Shown here piece by piece: positions 1-7,322 of a stretch of DNA of 17,525 bases. Location of the stretch: the NCBI GenBank assembly GCA_905236895.1, contig CAJOQI010000150.1, positions 1 through 17,525 of the forward strand. The letters run 5' to 3'. Numbering within the stretch: position 1 is the stretch's first letter; the number at the start of each line of letters is the position of its first letter. Below the pieces are notes generated by a model, which was given only the letters and a program-made list of their open reading frames with translations, searched no databases and was not told where the DNA came from. The position numbers were made by a program, and so were the translations under genes. The DNA comes from an uncultured Peptostreptococcaceae bacterium (GTDB lineage: Bacteria > Bacillota > Clostridia > Peptostreptococcales > Anaerovoracaceae).

Positions 1-3000
1 GCCGTGGTAGTCTCCCACTCACCCCAGTCATGACCAAGAGCTTCAAGATCATTCGTCTCCACATGGGAGGCGTCGTTCTTGCATGTGAGCTGCTCCTCGC
101 CCTTTTCGGTACAGGTTGGCGCTTTTGTTGTTTCCCATTCAGACCAGTCATGGCCGATAGGATCTATATCTTCTGTTCTGGTTTCTTCACAAATCTCGCA
201 AGTAAAGGTTTTTTCGCCCTTTTCTGTGCAAGTAGGCTCTGTGGTTACTTCGCCGTCGTCCCACTTATGAGTGTTGTGTTCCCAGATAGCATAGAGTTTC
301 GTATCCTCGGAGAAATCGGTTACGGTTCCCGGAGTATAGGAATCTCCGGAGCCGTCCGGTTCGGTATTCCATTCAACAAAGTCATGGTAGTCATCCCAAG
401 TTGCTGCTTCAGGAATCTCAATTTCTTCGCCTTTGTCAACTTTGATCGTTGTGGGTTCTTCCTTTCCTTTGAAAAGTCCACCAAGAGGATCAAAGATCAA
501 GGAGAGAATCTTTCTCCACTGAGCTGTAAAGAGTGTATCTTCTTTTACTGTATAGTCGTCATCCTCCTGATACAGTGCACCTCCCGACAACAACCAGCCC
601 AGGAATCTGAAGCCATCGCGTGTAGCTCCTTCGGCAATCGTTATTTCTTCGCCGTATTCGTGGGTGTATTCGGTTGGTTCTGTTTTTCCGTTAAACTCTC
701 CGCCGGCTGGATCGTAGGTGATAGTATGCTGATCAATCTTCCAGATTGCATAGAGGGTAACTTCACCTGCAGCAATTTCTTCTGGAGTGAGTGTTAAAGT
801 ACCACCTGCAGCAATCTCTTTTTCGGAAGCGTTCTTATCTCTGGTCCAACCCAGGAAGGTGTAGAAGCCTCTGGTGGGTTCATCGCCTGGAAGGGTATTG
901 GATGCCGTCATGGTTTCAAAGTCTGAAGGCATATTAGCTACTGTATCGGTAGTATTCTCATTGAAGATAACTTCTACAGGAGCTTCTTCCCAGATTGCAT
1001 AGAAAGTGACAGCTTCGTCAACCGTGTAGTACTGGTGTTCGGCATCATAACCATCGCCTGTGCCATCAGCTTTGGTATTCCACTCTTTGAAAGTGTAGAA
1101 GGTACGTGTAGCTTCTTCTGCGATGGTGAGGTCATCACCATAGCCGTGGACTTCGGTAGTTGGATCTTCCGAATTTCTGAAAGCACCACCATTGGGGTTG
1201 TAGGTTATATCCACATCCTTTGGAGTCCACTGTGCGTAGAAGGTTACTTCTGTTTCCCCTTCAGGGAATGTGTAAGTGTCTCCCGGTTCGTAGGGATTTT
1301 CCTGTCCGTGTGCATCGGTTGTCCAATGAACGAAGTTGTAATGTTCTCTGGTTGGAGTGTTGTTTGTTCCTTCAGGTATGGTGTATGATTCTCCAACTAA
1401 ATCGCTGCCGGTTGGTATATTGGCTACAGAGGAATCATCGCCGGCATTGGCATCGAAGGTTACCTTGTTAGCATTAATAGTAAGCTTACCCAGATTCTCC
1501 GTAATATTGTAGTTATCCGGGTCGTTGTCGCCCCAGTTAATAACATATCCGTTATCGCTTTCGCCAACATCTGTCTGGCTTCCTGTAATCTTGATTGTCA
1601 CCACCTCGCCGGGAACCAGTTGAACTTCGGTGGCCTCGTCAGAAAGGTCAATAGGATCTCCTCCGTCAATGGATATGGAACCAATCGGATTAGTCAATGC
1701 AGTTCCATCATAGTGCCTTGTTGCACCTTCTGTAGTAATACTGATATCCAAAGGCACTATTTCAAAGATGTTATTCTTGACCGGTATGCTGACTCCTAGA
1801 TTCTGCCACGATCCATCGTTATCGTGATGAGTCCAGAGATAGGCAACATCCGGAAGACTCGCTTGGCCAACATCCTTTTTTGAAACCTGGAATCCGTTTT
1901 CGGCATTGACCTTGGCATATACGTTGTGGGTATCTTCGCCCACGGTGTATTTTCCTACGCGTACATAATCAACATATTTATAGTCTCCATGTGTTGGGGG
2001 ATTATCAGTTTCCTGAACTCCGAAGTAGCCTGATCCATGGCTTTCGGTAGTATAGTACTTCATATAGGATGTCTGGACCTGACCATTGTATTTACGAACT
2101 TCCCCGAAGGCTGTCAGCTCATTGGTCAGGGTGGAAGATATATCTGCAAGAGGAGCCCATACTGCGTAGAGGGTTATATTGCTCTCTTCAGTCGGATATT
2201 CATCTCCCGGCTGTCCGGACTGATCAGGAACTTCACTGGAAGGATCTACGCTCCATCCTGCGAAAATGAGTGTTGCATCATCCGGGAGAGGTGATGTAGG
2301 AATAAAGCTGGTAATCTTATAGTGCTTATAATTTACCGGAACATTCTCGTCGGTATGTACAACTTCCTGATTGCCTTCCCAGTTGTAGTGGTATTCGACT
2401 TTTATGGTGTCTTTGGTCCACTGGGCATAGAGGGTCACATCATCTTCGGTCATAGTGTAATCACTTCCGCCGCCGTATGATGTACCGGTACCATCTTTTT
2501 CTGTATTCCATCCGGCAAAGTGGTATTCCAGTAGGCTTGCAGTTCCGAGTTGAATATTCTCACCCGATTTTTCTTCTACCTCTGCAGGATCAGGAAGAAC
2601 AACTGCGTGTGTGGATTCTTCCGGCTTATTTGCATCGTAGGTAAGTTTTACCTCGGCAACATATCTGGAGTAAACAGTTATGTCATCTGTGATAGCTGAA
2701 AGATCGGCTTCCTCTGAACATTCTTCATCTATATACCATTCGTCCAGATCCCAGGGTTTATCCTCTACCGTTTTGGTAGCGGGGTGAGTAGGAGGTGTGG
2801 CTGCAGAGCCGGAATCTACTTCTTCCATAGATTTGCCAGGGTCGTCAACAAATGCATTTGCACCGGCATCCTTGAATTTATAGATTACCGTATGCTTCAT
2901 CAAATCATATTTAGCATAGAAGTTCTTTGGCTCGGTTATATTTTCGTAGTCAGCATCCGTAGCCTTATTTTCTTCTGAGCAGGCTTCATCTGTATACCAT

Positions 3001-4823
3001 CCGTCGAATGCGTACTTCTTACCATCGACGGTTTTTGTTTCGGGTGTTTCCGATGTATCTGGAGCAGAAGTGTTCTGTCCCTCAGGGACCATTTCCTCCT
3101 TGAGGAGTGTATCGAAAGCAGTCTTTCCTGCATCCTTAAGATTGAAGGTGATTCTATGCTCTCTCAGTTTATACTTGGCATAGAATGTTTTATCCGCAGT
3201 GATATTCTGGAAGTCGCTGTCCAGTGCCTTAGTGGTGCAGGACTGATCGGTATACCATCCATCCAGATCATATATTTGATTATCGTATGTATATGGATCA
3301 GGTGCCTCAGTGTTATCAGGCTTTTCTGCGGTGCTTCCAGGTGTAAGAGCAAATGTTTTTACGGAATTAAAGCTAGAATCCTCCGGTTTTTGCAACATGA
3401 ATGTTACATTGATAGTATTAGGCTTTACCGTGATATAGTAATACTCACGACTACCACTTGTGGAACGGTGGTGACGTATAGTTACCTCCTGGTCTACGCC
3501 GGAAGTATTCGTATTGGTAACATTAATGGATTGGCTCTGAGAGTTGCTCGTTTGAACGTAACCTGTTCCGGCTTCTAAGGCCCATGTGCTGGAACTGGTA
3601 TTTGATCTCAGTGTAATTGTGGAATTTGCCTCAAGCACATAGCGATGAGAAGTGGAGTTTGCCTGGTTGGTACCGTCGCCGTTCGGGTCGGTTTGGCTTC
3701 CGGTGGATACATAAATTGTAAAATGATCCGTAACAAAGGTCTGACGATTGGAGTTTCCGTTAGCGTCGATTTCCGTGACTACGGATGCATCGTCGGATAC
3801 ACGATATACCTCTATCTCGTCCTGGCTGTCCAAATCAAGATCCGTTCCGGAGAAGGTTACAGATACCGGAAGCAAAGGCTGAACTTCATTGCCATCAGCA
3901 TCAACCGGGGTTACATCAATTGCAACTGCGTCAGAAAGGGCGCGGCCCTGGGCTTCCAGCGCTTCCTCTACGGCCTCAATATATTCGTATCCAACCTGGT
4001 GAGCAGTTAATCTGCTTCCCTCGGGGAGGCTTCCTTCCGAAGCCTTAAGGGTAACTCTGATTCCGCTTGCATAGGCGGTAAGAGTCATTGCAGGATATTT
4101 AACTTCAGGTTCTTCAACCTGTTCTTCTTCCTCCAATGCTTCTTCTTCGTCTTCTTCGGATTCAACTTCGGCGTCCTCTTCAGCTTCAGTCTCTTCCTCA
4201 ACTTCCTGAGAAGATTCTTCTATATCAAGAGGACCTTCTTCAGCATCTTCCTTGGGGATTTCTTTTGTTTCCTCAAGAGGGGATTCCTCAGCGATTACTT
4301 CAGGCGTTTCGATTTCTACTGCTTCTACTTGAGGTTCATCAATAGAAACTTCTTCCTCAGCAATATTATTTGCTGCTTCACCGCCTTCAATAACCTGAGT
4401 CGCTGCCGGTTCCAAAGAAATATCGACCTGATCTGTCTCTTCAGATAAGGTTTCCATATTCACTTCTTCGGTTTCTTCGATAATCTCTTCGTAAGGTTCC
4501 TCTGCTTCCTCAATAATAGTCTCTTCGACTACGGGGTTGTTTTCCACAACCTCCTCGGAGGGAAGGGCTTCTTCTCCCGGATTATCTATTGGTGTTTGCT
4601 GTTCTGAATCATTTGATGCTTCAGTGGGCAAGGGGGCAGTTGCTACCTCGTCGCTGACGTTTTCTTCAGACGCTTGATTTGCTTCTTCATCTTCGGCGGC
4701 GATTTGGTCTGTGGAGGTCAAATCGTCGTTGGCAATTGCCGGGAGAGAACTGGTGGTGAAGCAAATCAGCACACATAAGAGCATTGAAAAAATGCGTGTG
4801 AAAATTGAATCTCTCTTTTTCAT
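1..4823 (-). CDS. Giant secreted repeat surface protein (InlB B-type repeats), C-terminus outside window
   Basis: The minus frame is open from ATG at 4823 to the window edge, about 1607 codons with no stop. Residues 1-31 form a signal peptide (basic MKKR, hydrophobic core, ending LPAIA). Residues ~32-240 are an extremely Glu-rich low-complexity stalk. A domain at ~243-390 (SGIRVTLKASEGSLPEGSRL) resembles the ZU5-like domain of clostridial adhesins. Ten units of InlB B / Listeria-Bacteroides type follow, each with a GW/EW-x-T motif and a closing YAxW or YAKY. They form a block of five (~470-890) and another of five (~1120-1515). Between the blocks lie MBG/YDG-like modules (HYDGTALTNP, then NYNIT). 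From ~1518 come Cys-pair repeats (PTCTEKGEKTFTCEICEE, ending GHDW). This suggests an adhesin or other exported cell-surface protein. Its anchor is not visible. A start with AGGTAGGTG upstream fits the signal peptide well. Confidence 0.88.
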   Translation of the reverse strand, partial: MKKRDSIFTRIFSMLLCVLICFTTSSLPAIANDDLTSTDQIAAEDEEANQASEENVSDEVATAPLPTEASNDSEQQTPIDNPGEEALPSEEVVENNPVVEETIIEEAEEPYEEIIEETEEVNMETLSEETDQVDISLEPAATQVIEGGEAANNIAEEEVSIDEPQVEAVEIETPEVIAEESPLEETKEIPKEDAEEGPLDIEESSQEVEEETEAEEDAEVESEEDEEEALEEEEQVEEPEVKYPAMTLTAYASGIRVTLKASEGSLPEGSRLTAHQVGYEYIEAVEEALEAQGRALSDAVAIDVTPVDADGNEVQPLLPVSVTFSGTDLDLDSQDEIEVYRVSDDASVVTEIDANGNSNRQTFVTDHFTIYVSTGSQTDPNGDGTNQANSTSHRYVLEANSTITLRSNTSSSTWALEAGTGYVQTSNSQSQSINVTNTNTSGVDQEVTIRHHRSTSGSREYYYITVKPNTINVTFMLQKPEDSSFNSVKTFALTPGSTAEKPDNTEAPDPYTYDNQIYDLDGWYTDQSCTTKALDSDFQNITADKTFYAKYKLREHRITFNLKDAGKTAFDTLLKEEMVPEGQNTSAPDTSETPETKTVDGKKYAFDGWYTDEACSEENKATDADYENITEPKNFYAKYDLMKHTVIYKFKDAGANAFVDDPGKSMEEVDSGSAATPPTHPATKTVEDKPWDLDEWYIDEECSEEADLSAITDDITVYSRYVAEVKLTYDANKPEESTHAVVLPDPAEVEEKSGENIQLGTASLLEYHFAGWNTEKDGTGTSYGGGSDYTMTEDDVTLYAQWTKDTIKVEYHYNWEGNQEVVHTDENVPVNYKHYKITSFIPTSPLPDDATLIFAGWSVDPSSEVPDQSGQPGDEYPTEESNITLYAVWAPLADISSTLTNELTAFGEVRKYNGQVQTSYMKYYTTESHGSGYFGVQETDNPPTHGDYKYVDYVRVGKYTVGEDTHNVYAKVNAENGFQVSKKDVGQASLPDVAYLWTHHDNDGSWQNLGVSIPVKNNIFEIVPLDISITTEGATRHYDGTALTNPIGSISIDGGDPIDLSDEATEVQLVPGEVVTIKITGSQTDVGESDNGYVINWGDNDPDNYNITENLGKLTINANKVTFDANAGDDSSVANIPTGSDLVGESYTIPEGTNNTPTREHYNFVHWTTDAHGQENPYEPGDTYTFPEGETEVTFYAQWTPKDVDITYNPNGGAFRNSEDPTTEVHGYGDDLTIAEEATRTFYTFKEWNTKADGTGDGYDAEHQYYTVDEAVTFYAIWEEAPVEVIFNENTTDTVANMPSDFETMTASNTLPGDEPTRGFYTFLGWTRDKNASEKEIAAGGTLTLTPEEIAAGEVTLYAIWKIDQHTITYDPAGGEFNGKTEPTEYTHEYGEEITIAEGATRDGFRFLGWLLSGGALYQEDDDYTVKEDTLFTAQWRKILSLIFDPLGGLFKGKEEPTTIKVDKGEEIEIPEAATWDDYHDFVEWNTEPDGSGDSYTPGTVTDFSEDTKLYAIWEHNTHKWDDGEVTTEPTCTEKGEKTFTCEICEETRTEDIDPIGHDWSEWETTKAPTCTEKGEEQLTCKNDASHVETNDLEALGHDWGEWETTT

Positions 4824-4874
4824 AATATACACCTACCTGTCTTTGAGTTAATAATTAAACTGTCTTTCACGTAC

Positions 4875-4909
4875 GTTATAGTCCTCAAAGAGTTATAGAT
4901 AGGTTATAG
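4875..4909. promoter_or_regulatory. Triple GTTATAG repeat upstream of the surface-protein gene
   Basis: The heptamer GTTATAG occurs three times on the plus strand, at 4875-4881, 4892-4898 and 4903-4909 (CTATAAC on the coding strand). The spacings are 17 and 11 bases. They lie 52-86 bases upstream of the surface-protein start in AT-rich DNA. No convincing -35/-10 pair was found here, so the repeats could be a regulator's binding sites or chance in AT-rich sequence. Confidence 0.3.
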
Positions 4910-4948
4910 AAATAGAAATAAATAGATGTTTATATAATTTTTTTTGAA

Positions 4949-5602
4949 TTATCGTCTTGCGGTAGCGAGGACGTAAATAGTTATGAAAACAAACCAGATA
5001 AAAGGAATAAAGATATAAAGCTTAGGATCTCTCAATTGATAATCCAAATAAGCGAGAATACCGATTGCCAAACCAAGGGAAGCCCAAAAGACCAGAGGGC
5101 TTCTTTTTCTTTCGGCATAAGTAGGGGAGTTGTCCCAAAGTTCCACCCCGGTAGACTCCGCCAATGAAACAGCGGCAGGGGTAAAAGTAGAATTGGTCAT
5201 TACCGCTGCAACGTCGCAGCCGTAATAATTGGCGGCAGCAAAGGCCTCCTGTACGGCATGGTTCCCGACGGGACCTTGATAGTATTTGCACTGAATCGCA
5301 TAGCGGAGCCCTTTTTTGGAGCAAAGAATATCCGCCCCTTGGTCACCGCTTCCTGCGGTTACCACCACGTCTTTGAAACCGCGCTTTCTTAAAATCTGAG
5401 CACAGACTCTCTCAAAGCGTACCCCGTCTGGCATTGAGGGGTCGCCCCCTGTGGCTTCTTCCATGGAGAGACCACCAAAGAGATGTTTATAGAGTCTCCA
5501 CGGCAAAACCACGACCTTCGCCAAAAAAGACGAGGTCGTGGTCAGAATAAACCATATTATTTTAAATGGTAAGGCTAAGAGCCATTTCAAAAGATTAACC
5601 AA
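4949..5602 (-). CDS. Membrane-anchored Mrr-type restriction-endonuclease-fold protein
   Basis: This 217-residue protein carries an Mrr_cat-type nuclease core. Visible features are FE at 63-64, GFKDVVVTAGSGDQGADI (75-92, with Asp87 and Asp91) and the QxK motif QCK at 104-106. These match the PD-(D/E)xK-like active site of Mrr proteins. A hydrophobic N-terminus (~8-35) and two C-terminal membrane segments (~169-186 and 196-213) flank the core, so the nuclease domain probably sits on the inner face of the membrane. The start is TTG at 5602, since an in-frame stop lies two codons upstream. A later ATG (SMEEATGG, residue 47) would lose the N-terminal hydrophobic part. It begins eight bases after the histone-like gene's stop, so the two are probably co-transcribed. 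No methylase or specificity gene is nearby. The role may be cleavage of modified or foreign DNA, but this is inferred. Confidence 0.8.
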   Translation of the reverse strand: MVNLLKWLLALPFKIIWFILTTTSSFLAKVVVLPWRLYKHLFGGLSMEEATGGDPSMPDGVRFERVCAQILRKRGFKDVVVTAGSGDQGADILCSKKGLRYAIQCKYYQGPVGNHAVQEAFAAANYYGCDVAAVMTNSTFTPAAVSLAESTGVELWDNSPTYAERKRSPLVFWASLGLAIGILAYLDYQLRDPKLYIFIPFIWFVFITIYVLATARR

Positions 5603-5610
5603 AACTTAGA

Positions 5611-6210
5611 CTATTTCTTCTTGGTTGTCTTCTTGGCAGGGGCTTTCTTAGCAGGAGCCTTCTTAGCAGGAGCTGCCTTCTTAGCAGGAGCCTTCTTGGC
5701 AGGAGCTGCCTTCTTAGCAGGAGCCTTCTTGGCGGGAGCTGCCTTCTTAGCAGGAGCCTTCTTGGCGGGAGCTGCCTTTTTAGCAGGTGCCTTCTTGGCT
5801 GGAGCCTTCTTAGCAGCAGGCTTCTTTGCAGGAGCTGCTTCCTCAACAACTACTACTGCGTTCTTGCTGTTCTTAACAACAGAAGCGATTCCGTTCTGAG
5901 CGGAAGAAAGCTTTACATATCCTTCGCTTACTGCAAGTACGGCACCGTTCTTGCCCTTAAGACGGAAGCGATAGTGCTTCTTGGCATCCTGATAGATCTC
6001 GAATTTGGGATTGGCTACCTTCTTGAATCCCTTTTTGGTCTGATCTTCAACCTTTGCAGCGGCAGCAGCCTTCTGCCATGTATCAACTGCCTTCTTAGCA
6101 GCGGCTTCTGTTGGATAGAAGTCGTCGCCGGAAGCAACGATTAAACCGTTGGCTGCCTTAAGGTCAAATCTCAGACCTTTCTTGCTTTTTTTGATAACAA
6201 ACTTTCCCAT
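5611..6210 (-). CDS. Tandem UPF0339/DUF1508 protein with histone-H1-like Lys/Ala/Pro tail
   Basis: The 199-residue product has two copies of the small UPF0339 (DUF1508, YegP-like) fold. The second, at ~69-117, is canonical (KFEIYQDAKKHYRFRLKGKN, then SEGYVKLSSAQNGI). The first, at ~3-48, is divergent but recognisable (GLRFDLKAANGLIVASG). From ~126 to the end the chain is almost only Ala, Pro and Lys, built of 11-residue units (APAKKAPAKKA) and closing in TTKKK. This resembles the C-terminal tail of histone H1 or bacterial H1-like proteins. The tail should be unstructured and strongly positive, suiting DNA or RNA binding, but this is inferred. UPF0339 domains have no settled function. GGAGG lies eight bases before the ATG, and a strong promoter sits upstream. 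The Mrr-type gene follows immediately. Confidence 0.87.
   Translation of the reverse strand: MGKFVIKKSKKGLRFDLKAANGLIVASGDDFYPTEAAAKKAVDTWQKAAAAAKVEDQTKKGFKKVANPKFEIYQDAKKHYRFRLKGKNGAVLAVSEGYVKLSSAQNGIASVVKNSKNAVVVVEEAAPAKKPAAKKAPAKKAPAKKAAPAKKAPAKKAAPAKKAPAKKAAPAKKAPAKKAAPAKKAPAKKAPAKKTTKKK
5635..5830 (-). repeat. 33-bp tandem repeat encoding the Lys/Ala/Pro tail
   Basis: Near-identical 33-base units run through the 3' part of the histone-like gene, each encoding APAKKAPAKKA. Units differ by few bases (for example ggcagg versus ggcggg). This suggests recent expansion by slippage or recombination that keeps the reading frame. The plus strand across this stretch stays open only because of the repeat and is not taken as a gene. 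Confidence 0.85.
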
Positions 6211-6252
6211 GGTTTTCCTCCATAATAATTAGAAAAATATTTTGTTTTTTTA

Positions 6253-6281
6253 ATAATAACCCCAATGGTTTGAAATTTCAA
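6253..6281 (-). promoter_or_regulatory. Sigma-A-like promoter of the histone-like gene
   Basis: On the minus strand, TTGAAA (6276-6281) and TATTAT (6253-6258) are separated by exactly 17 bases, and the GGAGG site and ATG lie 30-45 bases downstream. The -35 box is half of a 12-base perfect palindrome, TTGAAATTTCAA (6270-6281), which could be a regulator site. Confidence 0.7.
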
Positions 6282-6300
6282 GCAAAAACAACGGAAAGAT

Positions 6301-6371
6301 ACTTCCCCTGGATTTGAAAGAAACCAGGGGAAGTGTTATGATTAAAACCAGGGGAAGCTTCCCCTGGTTTT
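6301..6371. repeat. Four copies of decamer CTTCCCCTGG forming two inverted repeats
   Basis: The decamer CTTCCCCTGG or its complement occurs at 6302-6311 (direct), 6324-6333 (complement), 6348-6357 (complement) and 6358-6367 (direct). Copies 1 and 2 form a hairpin with 11-bp arms and a 12-base loop (6301-6334). Copies 3 and 4 form a perfect 28-base palindrome (6344-6371). Copy 1 could also pair with copy 3, and copy 2 with copy 4. The array overlaps the patatin promoter: copy 2 lies in its spacer and copy 3 at its expected transcription start. Operator sites, a 5' mRNA stem-loop or an attenuator (the palindrome is followed by TTTT) are all possible. Confidence 0.85.
6314..6342 (+). promoter_or_regulatory. 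Sigma-A-like promoter of the patatin-like gene
   Basis: TTGAAA (6314-6319) and TATGAT (6337-6342) are spaced by 17 bases. The -35 box falls in the loop of the first inverted repeat, and transcription would start near 6349, at the beginning of the 28-base palindrome. It diverges from the histone-like gene's promoter. It may also serve the downstream SPFH gene. Confidence 0.65.
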
Positions 6372-6413
6372 AGAAACCAAGGTAAGGCAAAAGAAAAGGA
6401 CCAACATAAGGAT

Positions 6414-7139
6414 ATGAAAGAAAAAATTGGAATAGTTGATATGGGTGGGGGAAGCCGCGGCATCTACGGAGCCGGGGTTTTCGATTACTGCATGGATCGG
6501 GATATTTCCTTTGATCTCGTAATAGGGGTATCCGCAGGGGGAGCCAACGGAGCAAGCTATCTCTCCGGCCAGCGAGGCCGCAATTACAGATTCTACAACG
6601 ACTACGCATTCCGCAAGGAATATATGGGAGTGGAGAATATAAGGGACACGGGCTCCTATATCGGGTTTGACTATATCTTCAGTACCCTGAGTAACGAAGA
6701 CGGAGAGGATCCCTGGGACTTTGATGCTTTCGAAAAGAATCCGGCGGACTTTATAGTGGTAGCGACGGATGCGGACACGGGAGAGGCGGTCTATTTCGAA
6801 AAGAAGGATATGAGGAGAAACGAATATGACTTCCTCAAAGCCTCCAGCTGCGTTCCGGGAATCAACAGACCATACATAATAAGAGAGCAAAGATTCTTTG
6901 ATGGAGGATTAAGCGACCCGCTGCCCTTCAGAAAGGCTTTTGAATGGGGCTGCGACAGGGTGGTTCTCATCCTTACAAAACCAATCGACAGCAATTGGAC
7001 CGGCGGAGGAGAAAGGCTGCTGGCCAAAACCCTTCAAAGAGAGTATCCTGAGGCGGCGAAAGATTGGAAGAGAGGTTTAATCTCTATCACCATTCTCTTC
7101 GTGAAGCCCGAATGCTTGCTAAGGCGGGGATGGTTTTAA
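6414..7139 (+). CDS. Patatin-like phospholipase, frame broken near its 3' end
   Basis: Patatin-family serine lipid hydrolase. The oxyanion loop is DMGGGSRGIYGAGVFD (9-24), the nucleophile elbow is GVSAG with Ser40, and the second half of the Ser-Asp dyad is DGG with Asp163. All catalytic residues are therefore present. The family hydrolyses acyl esters of phospholipids, and this short bacterial type is usually cytosolic. The ATG at 6414 has a modest AAGGA site before it. Up to about residue 217 the sequence is family-like. The last ~24 residues (from KDWKRG on) are not, while the expected C-terminal continuation lies in another frame starting near 7064. So this reading ends in an out-of-frame tail. 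The cause may be a real mutation, a sequencing error or, less likely, programmed frameshifting. The catalytic part could still be made. Confidence 0.8.
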   Translation: MKEKIGIVDMGGGSRGIYGAGVFDYCMDRDISFDLVIGVSAGGANGASYLSGQRGRNYRFYNDYAFRKEYMGVENIRDTGSYIGFDYIFSTLSNEDGEDPWDFDAFEKNPADFIVVATDADTGEAVYFEKKDMRRNEYDFLKASSCVPGINRPYIIREQRFFDGGLSDPLPFRKAFEWGCDRVVLILTKPIDSNWTGGGERLLAKTLQREYPEAAKDWKRGLISITILFVKPECLLRRGWF

Positions 7140-7264
7140 TCGTGGCTCCCGACGATATTGGGGAGATTAGAATGTTTTCCCAAAACCACGAGTCCTTGGA
7201 CCGCCTGTATCTAAAAGGATATGAGGACGGAGAAGCAATAAAGGACTTTTTAAGGAACCTTTAA
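7064..7264 (+). pseudogene. Displaced C-terminal segment of the patatin-like protein
   Basis: This frame encodes LEERFNLYHHSLREARML, then VLIVAPDDIGEIRMF and LYLKGYEDGEAIKDFL. It matches the usual end of YjjU/RssA-type patatin proteins (a helical pair, a strand with xP-x-D/E, and a final LYxxGYxDG helix). It is the missing end of the preceding gene, shifted by one base. One added T in the TT at 7064-7065 would give K-D-L-E-E-R and join the two parts smoothly. There is no separate ribosome binding site, and the first available codon is a TTG inside the upstream frame. It is therefore not an independent gene. Confidence 0.75.
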
Positions 7265-7322
7265 TGTGGTATCATCAATATATATATAGAAAGATCGTTG
7301 TTTTTAATGAAAGGAGTACAAA

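Noticed and set aside
30..797. 255-codon plus-strand open frame
   Set aside because: It is antisense to the surface-protein gene, whose frame is continuous for 1607 codons with clear repeat domains. The plus-strand product has no recognisable domain.
5635..5830. Regular ~33-bp repeats as a CRISPR array
   Set aside because: Units are directly adjacent with no unique spacers, and they encode a continuous protein tail.
5621..5899. Plus-strand open frame encoding repeated FLAGAFLAGAA, looking like a hydrophobic protein
   Set aside because: It is the antisense reading of the Lys/Ala/Pro repeat tail. It has no ribosome site of its own and lies opposite a well-supported gene.
7055..7080. Programmed ribosomal frameshift in the patatin-like gene
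   Set aside because: No canonical XXXYYYZ heptamer or strong downstream stem was seen. A one-base mutation or sequencing error is simpler.
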